Assembly (NCBI GenBank): GCA_963797605.1
Contig: CAWCPX010000005.1
Span: 620,001-684,000 of the forward strand
Length of the DNA: 64,000 nucleotides
Reading direction: 5' to 3'
From: DASQPR01 sp963797605
Lineage (GTDB): Bacteria; Actinomycetota; Actinomycetes; Mycobacteriales; Micromonosporaceae
In this document: piece by piece, positions 7,992 through 16,323 of the stretch
Numbering within the stretch: position 1 is the stretch's first letter
Layout of the letters: each line of letters starts with the position of its first letter
Translations under genes and position numbers: made by a program
Notes under the pieces: generated by a model
Database searches by the model: none
Told to the model about the DNA's origin: nothing
What the model saw: only the letters and a program-made list of their open reading frames with translations

Positions 7992-9560
7992 TCACTGGTC
8001 CCGGAAGACCTCGATCGACGCGCCCAGTTCGTTCAGACGCTCGGCCAGTTGCTCGTAGCCGCGGTTGATCATGTAGACGTTGCGCAGCACCGATGTGCCC
8101 TTGGCGGCCAGCATCGCGAGCAGGATCGTGACGGCCGGGCGCAGCGCCGGCGGGCAGATCACCTCGGCGGCCGACCAGTGCGTCGGGCCGGTGATGTGCA
8201 ACCGGTGCGGGTCCATCAGGGCGACCTTCGCGCCGAGCTTCGTCATCTCGGTCAGGTGCAGCGCGCGGTTTTCGTAGACCCAGTCGTGCACGAGCGTGGT
8301 GCCGTGCGCCGTCGCCGCGATCAGCGCGAAGAACGGCAGGTTGTCGATGTTCAGCCCGGGGAACGGCATTGGGTGGATCTTGTCGATCGGCGCGTGCAGG
8401 ATCGAGGGCTTCGTGGTCAGATCGACGAGCCGGGTGCGCCCGTTCGCCGCGAAATACTCCGGTCCGCGCTCGCAGACCAGGCCCATCTCTTCGAGCACGG
8501 CCAGCTCGATCTCCAGGAACTCGATCGGCACCCGCTGGATCGTGATCTCGGACTCGGTCACGATGCCGGCCGTCAGCAGGCTCATCGCCTCGATCGGGTC
8601 GGGCGCGGGCGAGTAGTCGACGTCGCGATCGATCACCGGCACGCCGTGGATCGTCAGCCGGGTGGTGCCGATGCCCTGGATCTTCACGCCGAGGTCGGAC
8701 AGGAAGAAGCAGAGGTCCTGGACCATGTAGTTGGAGCTGGCGTTGGCGATCACGGTCATGCCTTCGCGCCGGGCGGCGGCCATGATCGCGTTCTCGGTCA
8801 CGGTGTCGCCGCGCTCGGTCAGCACCACCGGCCGCACCGGCTGGACCTCACGGTTGCGCTCGACGTGGTAGGTGCCGCCGGTCGCCTTCACGTCGAGGCC
8901 GAACGGGCGCAGCGCGATCATGTGCGGCTCGACGGTGCGTGTGCCCAGGTCGCAGCCACCGGCGTAGGGCAGCTCGAAGCGCTCGCGATCATGCATCAAA
9001 GGAGCCAAGAACATAATGATGCTGCGGGTACGCCTCGCGGCCGCGATGTCCATCGACTCGAGGTCCAGCTCGCGTGGCGGCGTGATCTCCAAGTCGTTTC
9101 CGCCGGAGAGCCAGCGGGTTTTCACACCGATGCTGTGCAGCACCTCAAGGATCCGGTCGACCTCCTCGATGCGGGCGACCGCTCGCAGCGTGGTGCGACC
9201 GCGGTTCAGCAGCGACGCGCAGAGCAGGCCGACGCACGCGTTCTTGCTGGTCTTCACGCCGATGCTGCCCGACAGGCGGCGACCGCCCTCGACGCGCAGA
9301 TGCGGAGGTCCGGCCGGCCCGATCGACACGATCTCGGAGTCGAGCGCGGCGCTGATGCGGCCCAGCAACTCGACGCTGAGGTTCTGATTGCCCTGTTCGA
9401 TGCGGTTGACAGCACTCTGACTCGTGCCGAGGGCATCGGCGAGCTTGGATTGGGTCCAGCCGCGGTGGCGGCGGGCGTCGCGGATCAACGAACCGATGCG
9501 GTCGAGCGTGATGTCGACGGGGCGGGTGAGTTCGGTGGGGAGCGTGGTGGTTTCGGGCAC
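7992..9560 (-). CDS. UDP-N-acetylglucosamine 1-carboxyvinyltransferase-like protein with N-terminal XRE-type helix-turn-helix
   Basis: The first 80 residues are a lambda-repressor-like HTH (RDARRHRGWTQSKLADALG, SQSAVNRIEQG). The remainder is a complete EPSP/MurA-type enolpyruvyl transferase. The substrate-loop cysteine is kept (YAGGCDLGTRTVEPH), as are SKNA at the start of domain 1 (MurA Lys22-Asn23) and NRGYEQL near the C-terminus (MurA Arg397 region). The MurA FPTD motif is replaced by FPGLNID, a two-residue insertion next to the catalytic Asp. The family makes UDP-GlcNAc-enolpyruvate for peptidoglycan. This paralog may be regulatory or specialised. Start uncertain: GTG 9560 is preferred; the open frame extends to 9638. 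Confidence 0.85.
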   Translation of the reverse strand: MPETTTLPTELTRPVDITLDRIGSLIRDARRHRGWTQSKLADALGTSQSAVNRIEQGNQNLSVELLGRISAALDSEIVSIGPAGPPHLRVEGGRRLSGSIGVKTSKNACVGLLCASLLNRGRTTLRAVARIEEVDRILEVLHSIGVKTRWLSGGNDLEITPPRELDLESMDIAAARRTRSIIMFLAPLMHDRERFELPYAGGCDLGTRTVEPHMIALRPFGLDVKATGGTYHVERNREVQPVRPVVLTERGDTVTENAIMAAARREGMTVIANASSNYMVQDLCFFLSDLGVKIQGIGTTRLTIHGVPVIDRDVDYSPAPDPIEAMSLLTAGIVTESEITIQRVPIEFLEIELAVLEEMGLVCERGPEYFAANGRTRLVDLTTKPSILHAPIDKIHPMPFPGLNIDNLPFFALIAATAHGTTLVHDWVYENRALHLTEMTKLGAKVALMDPHRLHITGPTHWSAAEVICPPALRPAVTILLAMLAAKGTSVLRNVYMINRGYEQLAERLNELGASIEVFRDQ

Positions 9561-9732
9561 GACGAGCACGCTATACCCGCTGTGACGTTGCCGCCATGCG
9601 GGGAGGGTCACTTTTCTCGCCAACGAGGGCGCCGTCATCCGTCTGGTGATTTATCCACAGGCGCCCTTGGCGTACACATGTCGATCTTTCGATGGTTGAT
9701 CCGTCGGATTTCCGAGAGCGAGGATCCCGGTC

Positions 9733-10092
9733 ATGGGACGGGCGAAGGACGCGGTCGGGCGTTATGGCGAGCAGGTGGCCGTCGACTATCTGGTGGCGCG
9801 GGGCATGTGCCTGCTCGATCGAAACTGGCGATGCGCCACCGGTGAGATCGACGCGATTCTGCGCGACGACGACGCTCTGGTGTTCGTGGAAGTGAAGACC
9901 AGGCGCGGCAACGCCTACGGCACGCCCGCCGAAGCCGTCGGCTGGGCGAAGCGTGCCCGGCTCCGCAAACTCGCGGCCATCTGGCTCGCCGAGTCCGGGC
10001 TGCGAGCGCCCGAGGTTCGCTTCGACCTGGTCAGCGTGCTGCCGCAGCGAGCCGGTGCCGCCGCCGTCGAGCACGTGCGCGCCGCGTTCTAG
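9733..10092 (+). CDS. YraN family (UPF0102) nuclease-fold protein
   Basis: 119 residues, the usual family size. The conserved GEIDAILRDDDALVFVEVKTR block (residues 37-57) is the PD-(D/E)XK-like Asp/Glu-x-Lys core that places this family with Holliday-junction-resolvase-like nucleases. The N-terminal GRYGEQVAVDYLVARG helix matches too. Its biochemical role is unproved. It normally sits beside rnhB, comM and dprA in Actinomycetota; here it is separated from comM by the M50 and CGNR/SDR genes, suggesting local insertion. Confidence 0.92.
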   Translation: MGRAKDAVGRYGEQVAVDYLVARGMCLLDRNWRCATGEIDAILRDDDALVFVEVKTRRGNAYGTPAEAVGWAKRARLRKLAAIWLAESGLRAPEVRFDLVSVLPQRAGAAAVEHVRAAF

Positions 10093-10125
10093 GCCCTGAA
10101 GAGCCCGCCGTTGACGGGTCGCGGT

Positions 10126-10857
10126 CTAATTTCCGGCCAGGTGCACCGGCGTCAGCAGGAGCACGCCGACGGCCAGCGCTCCGACGGTCACCAGCACGTA
10201 AAGACCCAGCCAGAGCACGGCCGGGATATGCGACAGATCGGCCAGTTGATCGACGTCGGACGCGTTCGCCTTGCCCTGGCGTCGTTGCCGGGCCAACTCG
10301 AAGACCGGCCGCACGCCGCCGATGAGCAGAAACCACACGCCCGTATAGGCGAACGCGGCCTGCACCTGCGACGACGCCCACCACGACACCGCGAAGACGG
10401 CCGCGCCGACAGCGATGACCGCGACGAACCCGTAGAAGTTCCGGATCATCACGAGGATCACGAGCAGCAACGCGATGGAAACCCACAGCGTGACGCGGAT
10501 GTGGTGGGTGGCGAGCAGATAGGCGCCCACGATGCCGACGAGCGACGGTGTGATGTACCCCACTGCCAGTGTCAGGATCGCGCCGAGTCCGCGCGGCTTC
10601 CCCTTCGTGATCGTGAGGCCCGATGTGTCCGATCGCAGCCGGATCGACTGCAACCGCCGCCCGCACAGCACCGCCACCAGCGCGTGGCCGCCCTCGTGCG
10701 CGATCGTGATGACGTTGCGGCAGATCCGCCACAGCACCGGCACCGCGACGATCACGAACGCCACCACGGCCGTCAGGTAGACGAGCAGGTTCGGCGGAAG
10801 GGCTTGTTGCAGCCGGATGTCGTGCAAAGGGGAAGCGAACACGTACGCGAGGATCAC
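10126..10857 (-). CDS. M50-type membrane metalloprotease-like protein
   Basis: About 243 residues from GTG 10857 with six or more hydrophobic segments. The zinc motif is HEGGH (residues about 54-58, in TIAHEGGHALVAVLCGRRL), as in the M50B family of intramembrane proteases. A second metal ligand such as the NxxPxxxxDG motif of classical site-2 proteases is not obvious, so activity is unproved. The open frame extends to 11010, but that would overlap the upstream CGNR gene by 68 bases and adds a basic, low-complexity leader, so 10857 is preferred. A 9-bp inverted repeat overlaps this start (10851-10874). Confidence 0.72.
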   Translation of the reverse strand: MILAYVFASPLHDIRLQQALPPNLLVYLTAVVAFVIVAVPVLWRICRNVITIAHEGGHALVAVLCGRRLQSIRLRSDTSGLTITKGKPRGLGAILTLAVGYITPSLVGIVGAYLLATHHIRVTLWVSIALLLVILVMIRNFYGFVAVIAVGAAVFAVSWWASSQVQAAFAYTGVWFLLIGGVRPVFELARQRRQGKANASDVDQLADLSHIPAVLWLGLYVLVTVGALAVGVLLLTPVHLAGN

Positions 10858-10874
10858 ACACGGACGTGTGATCC
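10851..10874. promoter_or_regulatory. 9-bp perfect inverted repeat over the M50 start codon
   Basis: GGATCACAC (10851-10859) and GTGTGATCC (10866-10874) flank six bases. The left arm contains the reverse of the proposed GTG start of the M50-like gene, so the structure would form a hairpin masking initiation, or a protein-binding palindrome. Function is inference only. Confidence 0.45.
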
Positions 10875-10892
10875 ACAGCGGGCCGTTCGGTC

Positions 10893-10966
10893 GATGCCGG
10901 CCCCGTGCTTCGTGGCTTAAGTCGCGGCCCCACGCCTCGTGCTTACGTCGTCTCCGCGCCTCGTGC
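10893..10966. repeat. three tandem copies of the CGNR gene 3' end
   Basis: 10943-10966 is the natural end of the CGNR coding sequence, beginning with the reverse of its TAA stop. It is followed downstream by a 26-base copy at 10917-10942 that again begins TTA, and a more diverged copy at 10893-10916; all share GGCCCC/CTCCGC then a GCCTCGTGC-like end. Copies differ by a few substitutions and small indels. Confidence 0.7.
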
Positions 10967-11542
10967 GCGTCGGCGTTGCCGTGACGCTCGGAGATTGGCG
11001 ACGTTGCCACACGTTTTCACGTTGTGCCAGACGCCGCTGTTGTTGCGTGACGTGTCGTAGAAGGCCGAGGCGCATCCGGCGTTGCGGCAGAGCTTGAGCC
11101 TGGGCCAGGTGCCGTCCTGTTGGGCTCGGAAGGCCTCGATCCACAGCGCGGATGCCAGCCAGTGCCAGCCGGAGCCGGTCGGGAGCAATTCGATCGTGCC
11201 GTCGGCGCCGGGCACGACGGTCGCGCCGACCGGAGCGCTGGGACCCACATCGTTGCGACCCGCCATCTGCTCGAACGTCGCCCGGAGCGCCCGCAAGTCG
11301 TCGAGGTCGGCCTCCGTCAACTCGATCGCCGGCGCTACCACGGAGCGATCACGCGCCCAGCGCTGTGTGGCCTGCCGCGCCCACAGCGTCGCGGAAGCCG
11401 GGTCCGCGAGCAGATCGACCAGGTCGTGCTGCGCGATACCGCGTGTGTTGAGGAACTCCTGCACCAGTTCGAACCCTGCGGGAGCGGCCGTCAGGCCAAA
11501 CCTGCTCGATGCGGATCCGGTGATCGGCGTGGCGTGTGACAT
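10943..11542 (-). CDS. CGNR zinc-finger transcriptional regulator
   Basis: 199 residues, with the ABATE-like N-terminal domain (ELVQEFLNTRG near 25) and the C-terminal CGNR finger. Zinc ligands visible are C152 (LCRNAGC), C157 and C178 (TCGN), with the family's WHNVKTCGN motif; the fourth residue of CGNR is V here. Members are DNA-binding regulators or stress-related. It is divergent from an SDR gene with a 10-bp palindrome between them, so it probably controls itself and the SDR. Its 3' end is triplicated (10893-10966). Confidence 0.88.
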   Translation of the reverse strand: MSHATPITGSASSRFGLTAAPAGFELVQEFLNTRGIAQHDLVDLLADPASATLWARQATQRWARDRSVVAPAIELTEADLDDLRALRATFEQMAGRNDVGPSAPVGATVVPGADGTIELLPTGSGWHWLASALWIEAFRAQQDGTWPRLKLCRNAGCASAFYDTSRNNSGVWHNVKTCGNVANLRASRQRRRARGAETT

Positions 11543-11593
11543 ACGTCAACACTACTTGCATATGTCAGAGTCGGCTAGGACTATCTGACATAT
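11537..11593. promoter_or_regulatory. probable operator in the CGNR-SDR divergent intergenic region
   Basis: ATATGTCAGA at 11560-11569 and TCTGACATAT at 11584-11593 form a perfect 10-bp inverted repeat with a 14-base spacer. A third TGACATA lies at 11537-11543, overlapping the CGNR start and within the partial palindrome TGACATACGTCA. Placement between divergent genes, one of them a regulator, suggests autoregulation and SDR control. Confidence 0.6.
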
Positions 11594-11642
11594 ACGTTTT
11601 ACTTTTGCCTCTGTCAGATGGGGCCAACCGAAGGTGGACAGC

Positions 11643-12335
11643 ATGACCAAGATTGATGGAGCGACCGTCCTGGTGACCGGCGGCCAGCGTGGCCTCGGTC
11701 GGGCATTCGTCGACGAGTTGCTCGCCCGCGGCGCCACCAAGGTGTACGCGACCGCTCGCACCCCGATTCCCAGCACCGACCCGCGCGTCGTGCCGCTGCC
11801 ACTCGATGTCACCGACGCGGCGTCGGTCGCCGAGTTGGCCCGGCTGGCGCCCGATGTCTCGATTGTGATCAACAACGCTGGTGTCGCCGGGAGCGGTGCG
11901 CTCCTGTCGAGTTCCGTCGAGGACGCCCGCACCGTCTTCGAGACGAACGTTTTCGGTGCGCTGCGAATCGCGCAGGTGTTCGCGCCGATCCTGGCGGCCA
12001 ACGGTGACAGCGCGCTCGTCAACATCCACTCGGTGCTCTCCTGGGTCGGCGGCGCCGGCGCGTACGGTGCCTCCAAAGCCGCGTTCTGGTCGCTCACGAA
12101 CTCGCTGCGGCTGGAGCTGGCCGAGCAGGGCACCCAGGTCGTCGGCGCGCATCTCGGCTACACCGACACCGACATGGTGAAGAACGTGTCCGCGCCGAAG
12201 AACGATCCCCGGCAGGTGGCCGCCGACACGCTGGACGCGCTCGAAGCCGGTGCGCACGAAGTGCTCGCCGACGACATCAGCCGACAGGTGAAGTCGATTC
12301 TCAGCGGTCCGGTGGAGCACCTCCGCATCGGCTGA
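11643..12335 (+). CDS. short-chain dehydrogenase/reductase
   Basis: 230 residues from ATG 11643 (MTKIDGATVLVTGG); an alternative ATG is 9 bases upstream. Classical SDR marks are the nucleotide-binding TGGQRGLG (residues 12-19), NNAG (77-80), catalytic Ser130, Tyr141 and Lys145 (YGASK). NAD(P)-dependent oxidoreductase, substrate unknown. No Asp after beta-2 at the usual NAD-specific place (ATARTP instead), which hints at NADP preference. It is divergently paired with the CGNR regulator. Confidence 0.92.
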   Translation: MTKIDGATVLVTGGQRGLGRAFVDELLARGATKVYATARTPIPSTDPRVVPLPLDVTDAASVAELARLAPDVSIVINNAGVAGSGALLSSSVEDARTVFETNVFGALRIAQVFAPILAANGDSALVNIHSVLSWVGGAGAYGASKAAFWSLTNSLRLELAEQGTQVVGAHLGYTDTDMVKNVSAPKNDPRQVAADTLDALEAGAHEVLADDISRQVKSILSGPVEHLRIG

Positions 12336-12354
12336 CACACCCCGCCCCGCGCCC

Positions 12355-12384
12355 CCGCCGGACGCCCGATCGGGTGCCCGGCGG
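12355..12384 (+). terminator. 30-bp near-palindrome after the SDR gene
   Basis: The halves CCGCCGGACGCCCGA and TCGGGTGCCCGGCGG pair over 15 positions with two mismatches, 20 bases past the SDR stop. The GC-rich stem without a clear U-tract resembles many actinobacterial terminators. Confidence 0.5.
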
Positions 12385-12471
12385 CGGCGCGTATCCACAT
12401 GCACCCTCGCCACGCACAATCAGCCGTGATCACGTTCGCGTCGTCGCCGCCGGCCAGCGATCGTGGCTCGC

Positions 12472-13990
12472 ATGTCGTACGCGAAGGTCTTCTCCGTCGG
12501 TCTGATCGGCCTTACCGGGCATCTCGTCGAGGTCGAGGCCGATCTCACCGCCGGCATTCCCACACTCACGCTGACCGGGCTGCCCGACACCGCCCTCAAC
12601 GAGGCCCGAGACCGGGTGCGAGCCGCTCTCGTCAACTCGGGCGAGGCGTGGCCGAACCGCCGCATCACCGTCAACCTGCTGCCGGCCTCACTGCCGAAGC
12701 AGGGCTCGGCGTTCGATATGGCCATCGCGGTGACGGTGCTCGCCGGCGCGGGCATGCTGCCGCTCGCCCCGCTCGATGGCGTCGTCGTGCTGGGCGAACT
12801 CGGCCTCGACGGTGCCGTTCGGCCGGTTCGCGGCGTCCTGCCGTGCATCCTCGCCGCGGCGCGGGCCGGCATCCAGCGAGCGGTCGTTCCCCTGGCCAAC
12901 GCGCACGAGGCGAGTCTCGTGCCCGGCATGACGATCCGTGCGACCGACACGTTGAGCCGCCTCATCCACTTCGTACGCGGCTCCGCGCCGCTGCTCGATC
13001 CGCCCGAGATCACCGAACAGCCGCCGTTCGACGGGCCCGACCTCGCCGACGTGGTCGGCCAGGAGCTGGGGCGCCGGGCACTGGAGGTCGCGGCCGCGGG
13101 CGCCCACCACCTCTTCTTCATCGGGCCGCCGGGCGCAGGCAAGACGATGCTCGCCCAACGCCTGCCATCTGTGCTGCCCGGTCTCGACGACGCCGCCGCG
13201 CTCGAAGTGACGGCCGTGCACTCGATCGCCGGCACGCTGCCACCGGGCGCGCCGATGATCCGCCGAGCGCCGTTCCAGTCACCGCACCACACCGCGAGCG
13301 CGGCCGCCCTCGTCGGTGGCGGTCCCGGCATTGCCCGGCCCGGTGCACTGTCGCTGTCCCACCACGGGGTGCTGTTCCTCGATGAGGCGCCGGAGTTCCC
13401 GGCACGGGTCCTGGAGACGCTCCGTCAGCCGCTGGAAGACGGCGCCGTGACGATCAATCGGGCCCGGGGCGGCACGACGTACCCGGCCCGGATCCAGCTT
13501 GTCCTCGCGGCGAACCCGTGCCCGTGCGCGAAACCCGGGGGCGATGTGCTGTGCGAGTGCCCACCACAGGTCCGGCGACGATATCTGGCCCGGTTGTCCG
13601 GTCCGCTGCATCGATCGCGTCGACCTGCGGATCCGGCTGGAAGCCGTGACATCGGCCCAACTCGTCAACGACAACGTCAAGGCCGAGCCGTCCGCGTCGG
13701 TGCTGAAACGGGTCATCGGCGCGCGTGAGGCGGCGGCTGACCGATGGCGATCGCTGGGTCGGCGTACCAACTCGGAGGTGTCCGGCGTACAGCTCCGGGC
13801 ACCGCGATTCCGGTTACCCAGCGCCACGACCGCGCAGCTGACCGACTCGATCGACAGAGGCTCGCTGTCCGCCCGTGGGTATGACCGGGTGTTGAAGATG
13901 GCCTGGACCATTTCCGATCTCGACGGTCGAGATCGGCCCGACGAGACGGACATCGGCGAAGCCGTGTACCTGCGGGGCGGTGCGCACTGA
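12472..13990 (+). CDS. comM: ComM/YifB family Mg-chelatase-like AAA+ ATPase, one frameshift
   Basis: Hexameric helicase-like ATPase that in other bacteria promotes branch migration during natural transformation. It has the N-terminal ChlI domain (AKVFSVGLIGLTGHLVEVEADL), Walker A GPPGAGKTML near residue 220, Walker B GVLFLDEAPEF near 300, and NPCPC before the sensor region. The frame breaks near 13608-13612, where SGPL should run into DRVDLRIRLEAV; one extra base explains it, and the C-terminal Mg_chelatase_C part continues to 13990. The stop overlaps the dprA start (ATGA). The comM-dprA-xerC order is standard for Actinomycetota. Start at ATG 12472, with an alternative at 12463. Confidence 0.9.
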
Positions 13991-15150
13991 TGACGACCGA
14001 CGACGCGCGGCTGGCCCGCATCGCACTGTCCCGGCTGGTCGAACCCGGCCGCCGCGATCTCGGCATCCTGGTCGACACGCACGGCCCGGTCGAGGCGCTC
14101 GCCCGGGTGCGGGCCGGCGACGTGCCGCACGAGCTTCGCGATGCGGCGTCCGCCCGCATGGCCGAGCGCGATCCGATCGCCGCCGCCCACGAGGCTCTCA
14201 CCCGGATCGAGCGGCTCGACGGGCGGCTCATCACGCCCGACGACGACGAGTGGCCTCGGCGGGTCGACGATCTGCGACTCATCCCGTTCACCGACAACGT
14301 CAACGATCGGGACGTCTACCCGCCTCTGTGCCTCTGGATCCGCGGCCCGCTGCGGCTCGGTGAAATCGCCGACCGCTCCGTGTCGGTCGTGGGCGCCCGG
14401 GCCTCGTCGCCCTACGGCAACACCGTCGCGCTCGAGCTGGCGTATGGGCTCGCGACGCGGGAATGGGCGGTGATATCCGGAGGCGCGCTCGGCATCGACG
14501 GACAGGCCCATCGTGGCGCGCTGGCACCGGGCGGGATGACGATCGCGGTGATGGCGTGCGGCCTCGACCGCTTCTACCCGCAGTCGCACACCAGCCTCCT
14601 GGAACGCATCTCGCAGGAGGGTCTGCTGATCTCCGAGTGGCCGCCGGGCGCGGCGCCGCATCGGCATCGGTTCCTGATCCGCAACCGTGTGATCGCGGCG
14701 CTGGCCCGTGGCACGGTGGTCGTCGAGGCATCGGCGCGCAGCGGCGCGAAGCAGACCGCCAACCGATCGCAGCAGCTCGGGCGGCCGACGATGGCGGTCC
14801 CGGGCGAGGTCACATCGGCGATGTCCGTCGGCACGCATCAGTTGCTGCGCCGCATCGACATCCGGCTCGTCACGTCGGCGCCCGAGATCATCGAGGAGGT
14901 CGGCCACATCGGCGCCGATCTGGCTCCGGTCGAGCGGGCGCCGGCTCGTAGCCGCGACAGTCTCGACGCCATCGTGAGTCAGGTCCTCGACGGTGTGCCG
15001 GCTCGGTTCGGCGCCGGCCCCTCGGAGATCGCGGCGGCGGCCGGGGTGGGTCTGCGGCAGGCGTTGCAGGCGCTGCCGCGGCTCAAAGACGAGGGGTGGG
15101 TGCTGGAAGACGACGGCCGGTGGCGCCTCAACCCGCGAGCAAGCCGGTAG
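13990..15150 (+). CDS. dprA: DNA-processing protein DprA
   Basis: Binds single-stranded DNA and loads RecA during transformation or related recombination. 386 residues: an N-terminal SAM-like region, the Rossmann-like DprA core (VSVVGARASSPYG near 130, SGGALGIDGQAHRGAL near 161, ACGLDRFYPQSH near 188, EWPPG near 213, RNRVIAALA near 228), and a C-terminal winged helix (EIAAAAGVGLRQALQAL). Translationally coupled to comM by a four-base overlap. Frame intact. Confidence 0.96.
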   Translation: MTTDDARLARIALSRLVEPGRRDLGILVDTHGPVEALARVRAGDVPHELRDAASARMAERDPIAAAHEALTRIERLDGRLITPDDDEWPRRVDDLRLIPFTDNVNDRDVYPPLCLWIRGPLRLGEIADRSVSVVGARASSPYGNTVALELAYGLATREWAVISGGALGIDGQAHRGALAPGGMTIAVMACGLDRFYPQSHTSLLERISQEGLLISEWPPGAAPHRHRFLIRNRVIAALARGTVVVEASARSGAKQTANRSQQLGRPTMAVPGEVTSAMSVGTHQLLRRIDIRLVTSAPEIIEEVGHIGADLAPVERAPARSRDSLDAIVSQVLDGVPARFGAGPSEIAAAAGVGLRQALQALPRLKDEGWVLEDDGRWRLNPRASR

Positions 15151-15223
15151 CCGGGCACAGCCTACGTGCCTCAGGAGCGTGGCGACCTTGACAACGAGCC
15201 ATGACGAGAAGCAGCGTGATCGC

Positions 15224-16168
15224 ATGACCGAGCGGTCCGCCCATGGCACCGAATCGACACACGGTTCGCTGCCGGACGCCATGCGCGAGGCGGTCGACGC
15301 GTTCGCCCGGCATCTCGGCAGCGAGCGGGGCCGGTCCGAGCACACCGTCCGGGCGTACGTCGGCGACATCGTCTCCCTCCTCGACCACGCGGTCCGCATG
15401 GGCTGCCCGACACCCGACGACATCGACCTGACCGTGTTGCGGAGCTGGCTCGCCAAACTGCGCACGACCGGGGCGGCCCGTTCGTCGCTGGCTCGGCGGG
15501 CCGCGGCGGCGCGGGGCTTCACCGCGTGGGCGCACCGGGACGGTTTGGTCGGCCATGACGCGGGTGCACGGCTGGCGAGTCCGAAGGCGCACCGAGATCT
15601 GCCGACCGTGCTGCGGGCCGAGCAGGCCGCCGACCTGATGACGACGCCGACACCCGCCGGCGATCCGTTGGTGCTTCGCGACCGCCTGATCCTCGAAATG
15701 TTGTACGCGACCGGCATCCGGGTCAGCGAGCTGTGCGGGATGAGCGTCGACGACGCCGACCAGTCCCGTCGCGTCGTGCGGGTGATGGGCAAGGGTGCGA
15801 AGGAGCGATCCGTCCCGTACGGGTTGCCGGCCCAGCGCGCCCTCGACGCGTGGCTACGCGACGGCCGACCGGCGGTCGCCACGGCTCGCAGCGGGTCGGC
15901 GCTGCTGCTCGGAGCCAAGGGCGGGCGGCTCCAGACCACCACGGCGCGGCAGATCGTGGCGGCTGCCGCCCAGTCAGCCGGGCTTCCGCACCTCTCCCCG
16001 CATTCGCTCCGCCACAGCGCGGCCACTCATCTGCTCGAAGGCGGCGCTGATCTCCGCACGGTGCAAGAACTGCTCGGGCATGCATCGCTGTCGAGCACGC
16101 AGATCTACACCCACGTGTCGATCGAACGCCTCCGCAGCGCCTACCGGCAGGCCCACCCTCGAGCCTGA
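15224..16168 (+). CDS. xerC: tyrosine recombinase XerC
   Basis: Site-specific recombinase resolving chromosome dimers at dif. From ATG 15224 (MTERSAHGTE) it has 314 residues. The SAM-like core-binding domain spans residues 20-105. All catalytic residues are present: R166 (GIRVSEL), K190 (GKGAKER), H260 and R263 (PHSLRH), H286 (LGHASL) and nucleophile Y295 (IYTHVS). The open frame extends upstream into dprA but without family likeness. Follows dprA as in related genomes. Confidence 0.95.
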   Translation: MTERSAHGTESTHGSLPDAMREAVDAFARHLGSERGRSEHTVRAYVGDIVSLLDHAVRMGCPTPDDIDLTVLRSWLAKLRTTGAARSSLARRAAAARGFTAWAHRDGLVGHDAGARLASPKAHRDLPTVLRAEQAADLMTTPTPAGDPLVLRDRLILEMLYATGIRVSELCGMSVDDADQSRRVVRVMGKGAKERSVPYGLPAQRALDAWLRDGRPAVATARSGSALLLGAKGGRLQTTTARQIVAAAAQSAGLPHLSPHSLRHSAATHLLEGGADLRTVQELLGHASLSSTQIYTHVSIERLRSAYRQAHPRA

Positions 16169-16228
16169 TCCTTCCGGCCAAGCCGTCGCGTCACGCTACG
16201 ACCGGGGCCGAGCGCGCAAGCCGAAGAC

Positions 16229-16284
16229 ATGAGCCAAAGCACATGAGCCGAAGCACATGAGCCGAAGCACATGAGCCGACGCAC
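16229..16284. repeat. 14-bp tandem repeat, four copies
   Basis: The unit ATGAGCCGAAGCAC is repeated at 16229, 16243, 16257 and 16271 with single substitutions in the first and last copies. It lies between the xerC stop and the aminotransferase start. Its length is not a multiple of three. Confidence 0.9.
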
Positions 16285-16323
16285 GTGGCCAGGCCCACTT
16301 GCCCGGCGTCTTAAGATCACCAT

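Noticed and set aside
7878..9845. 655-codon plus-strand frame opposite the HTH-MurA gene
   Set aside because: Shadow of the coding strand; His/Asp/Gln/Arg-rich with no family likeness.
13279..16026. 915-codon minus-strand open frame across comM, dprA and xerC
   Set aside because: Antisense to three recognised genes, no domain visible, Arg/Ser/Pro rich.
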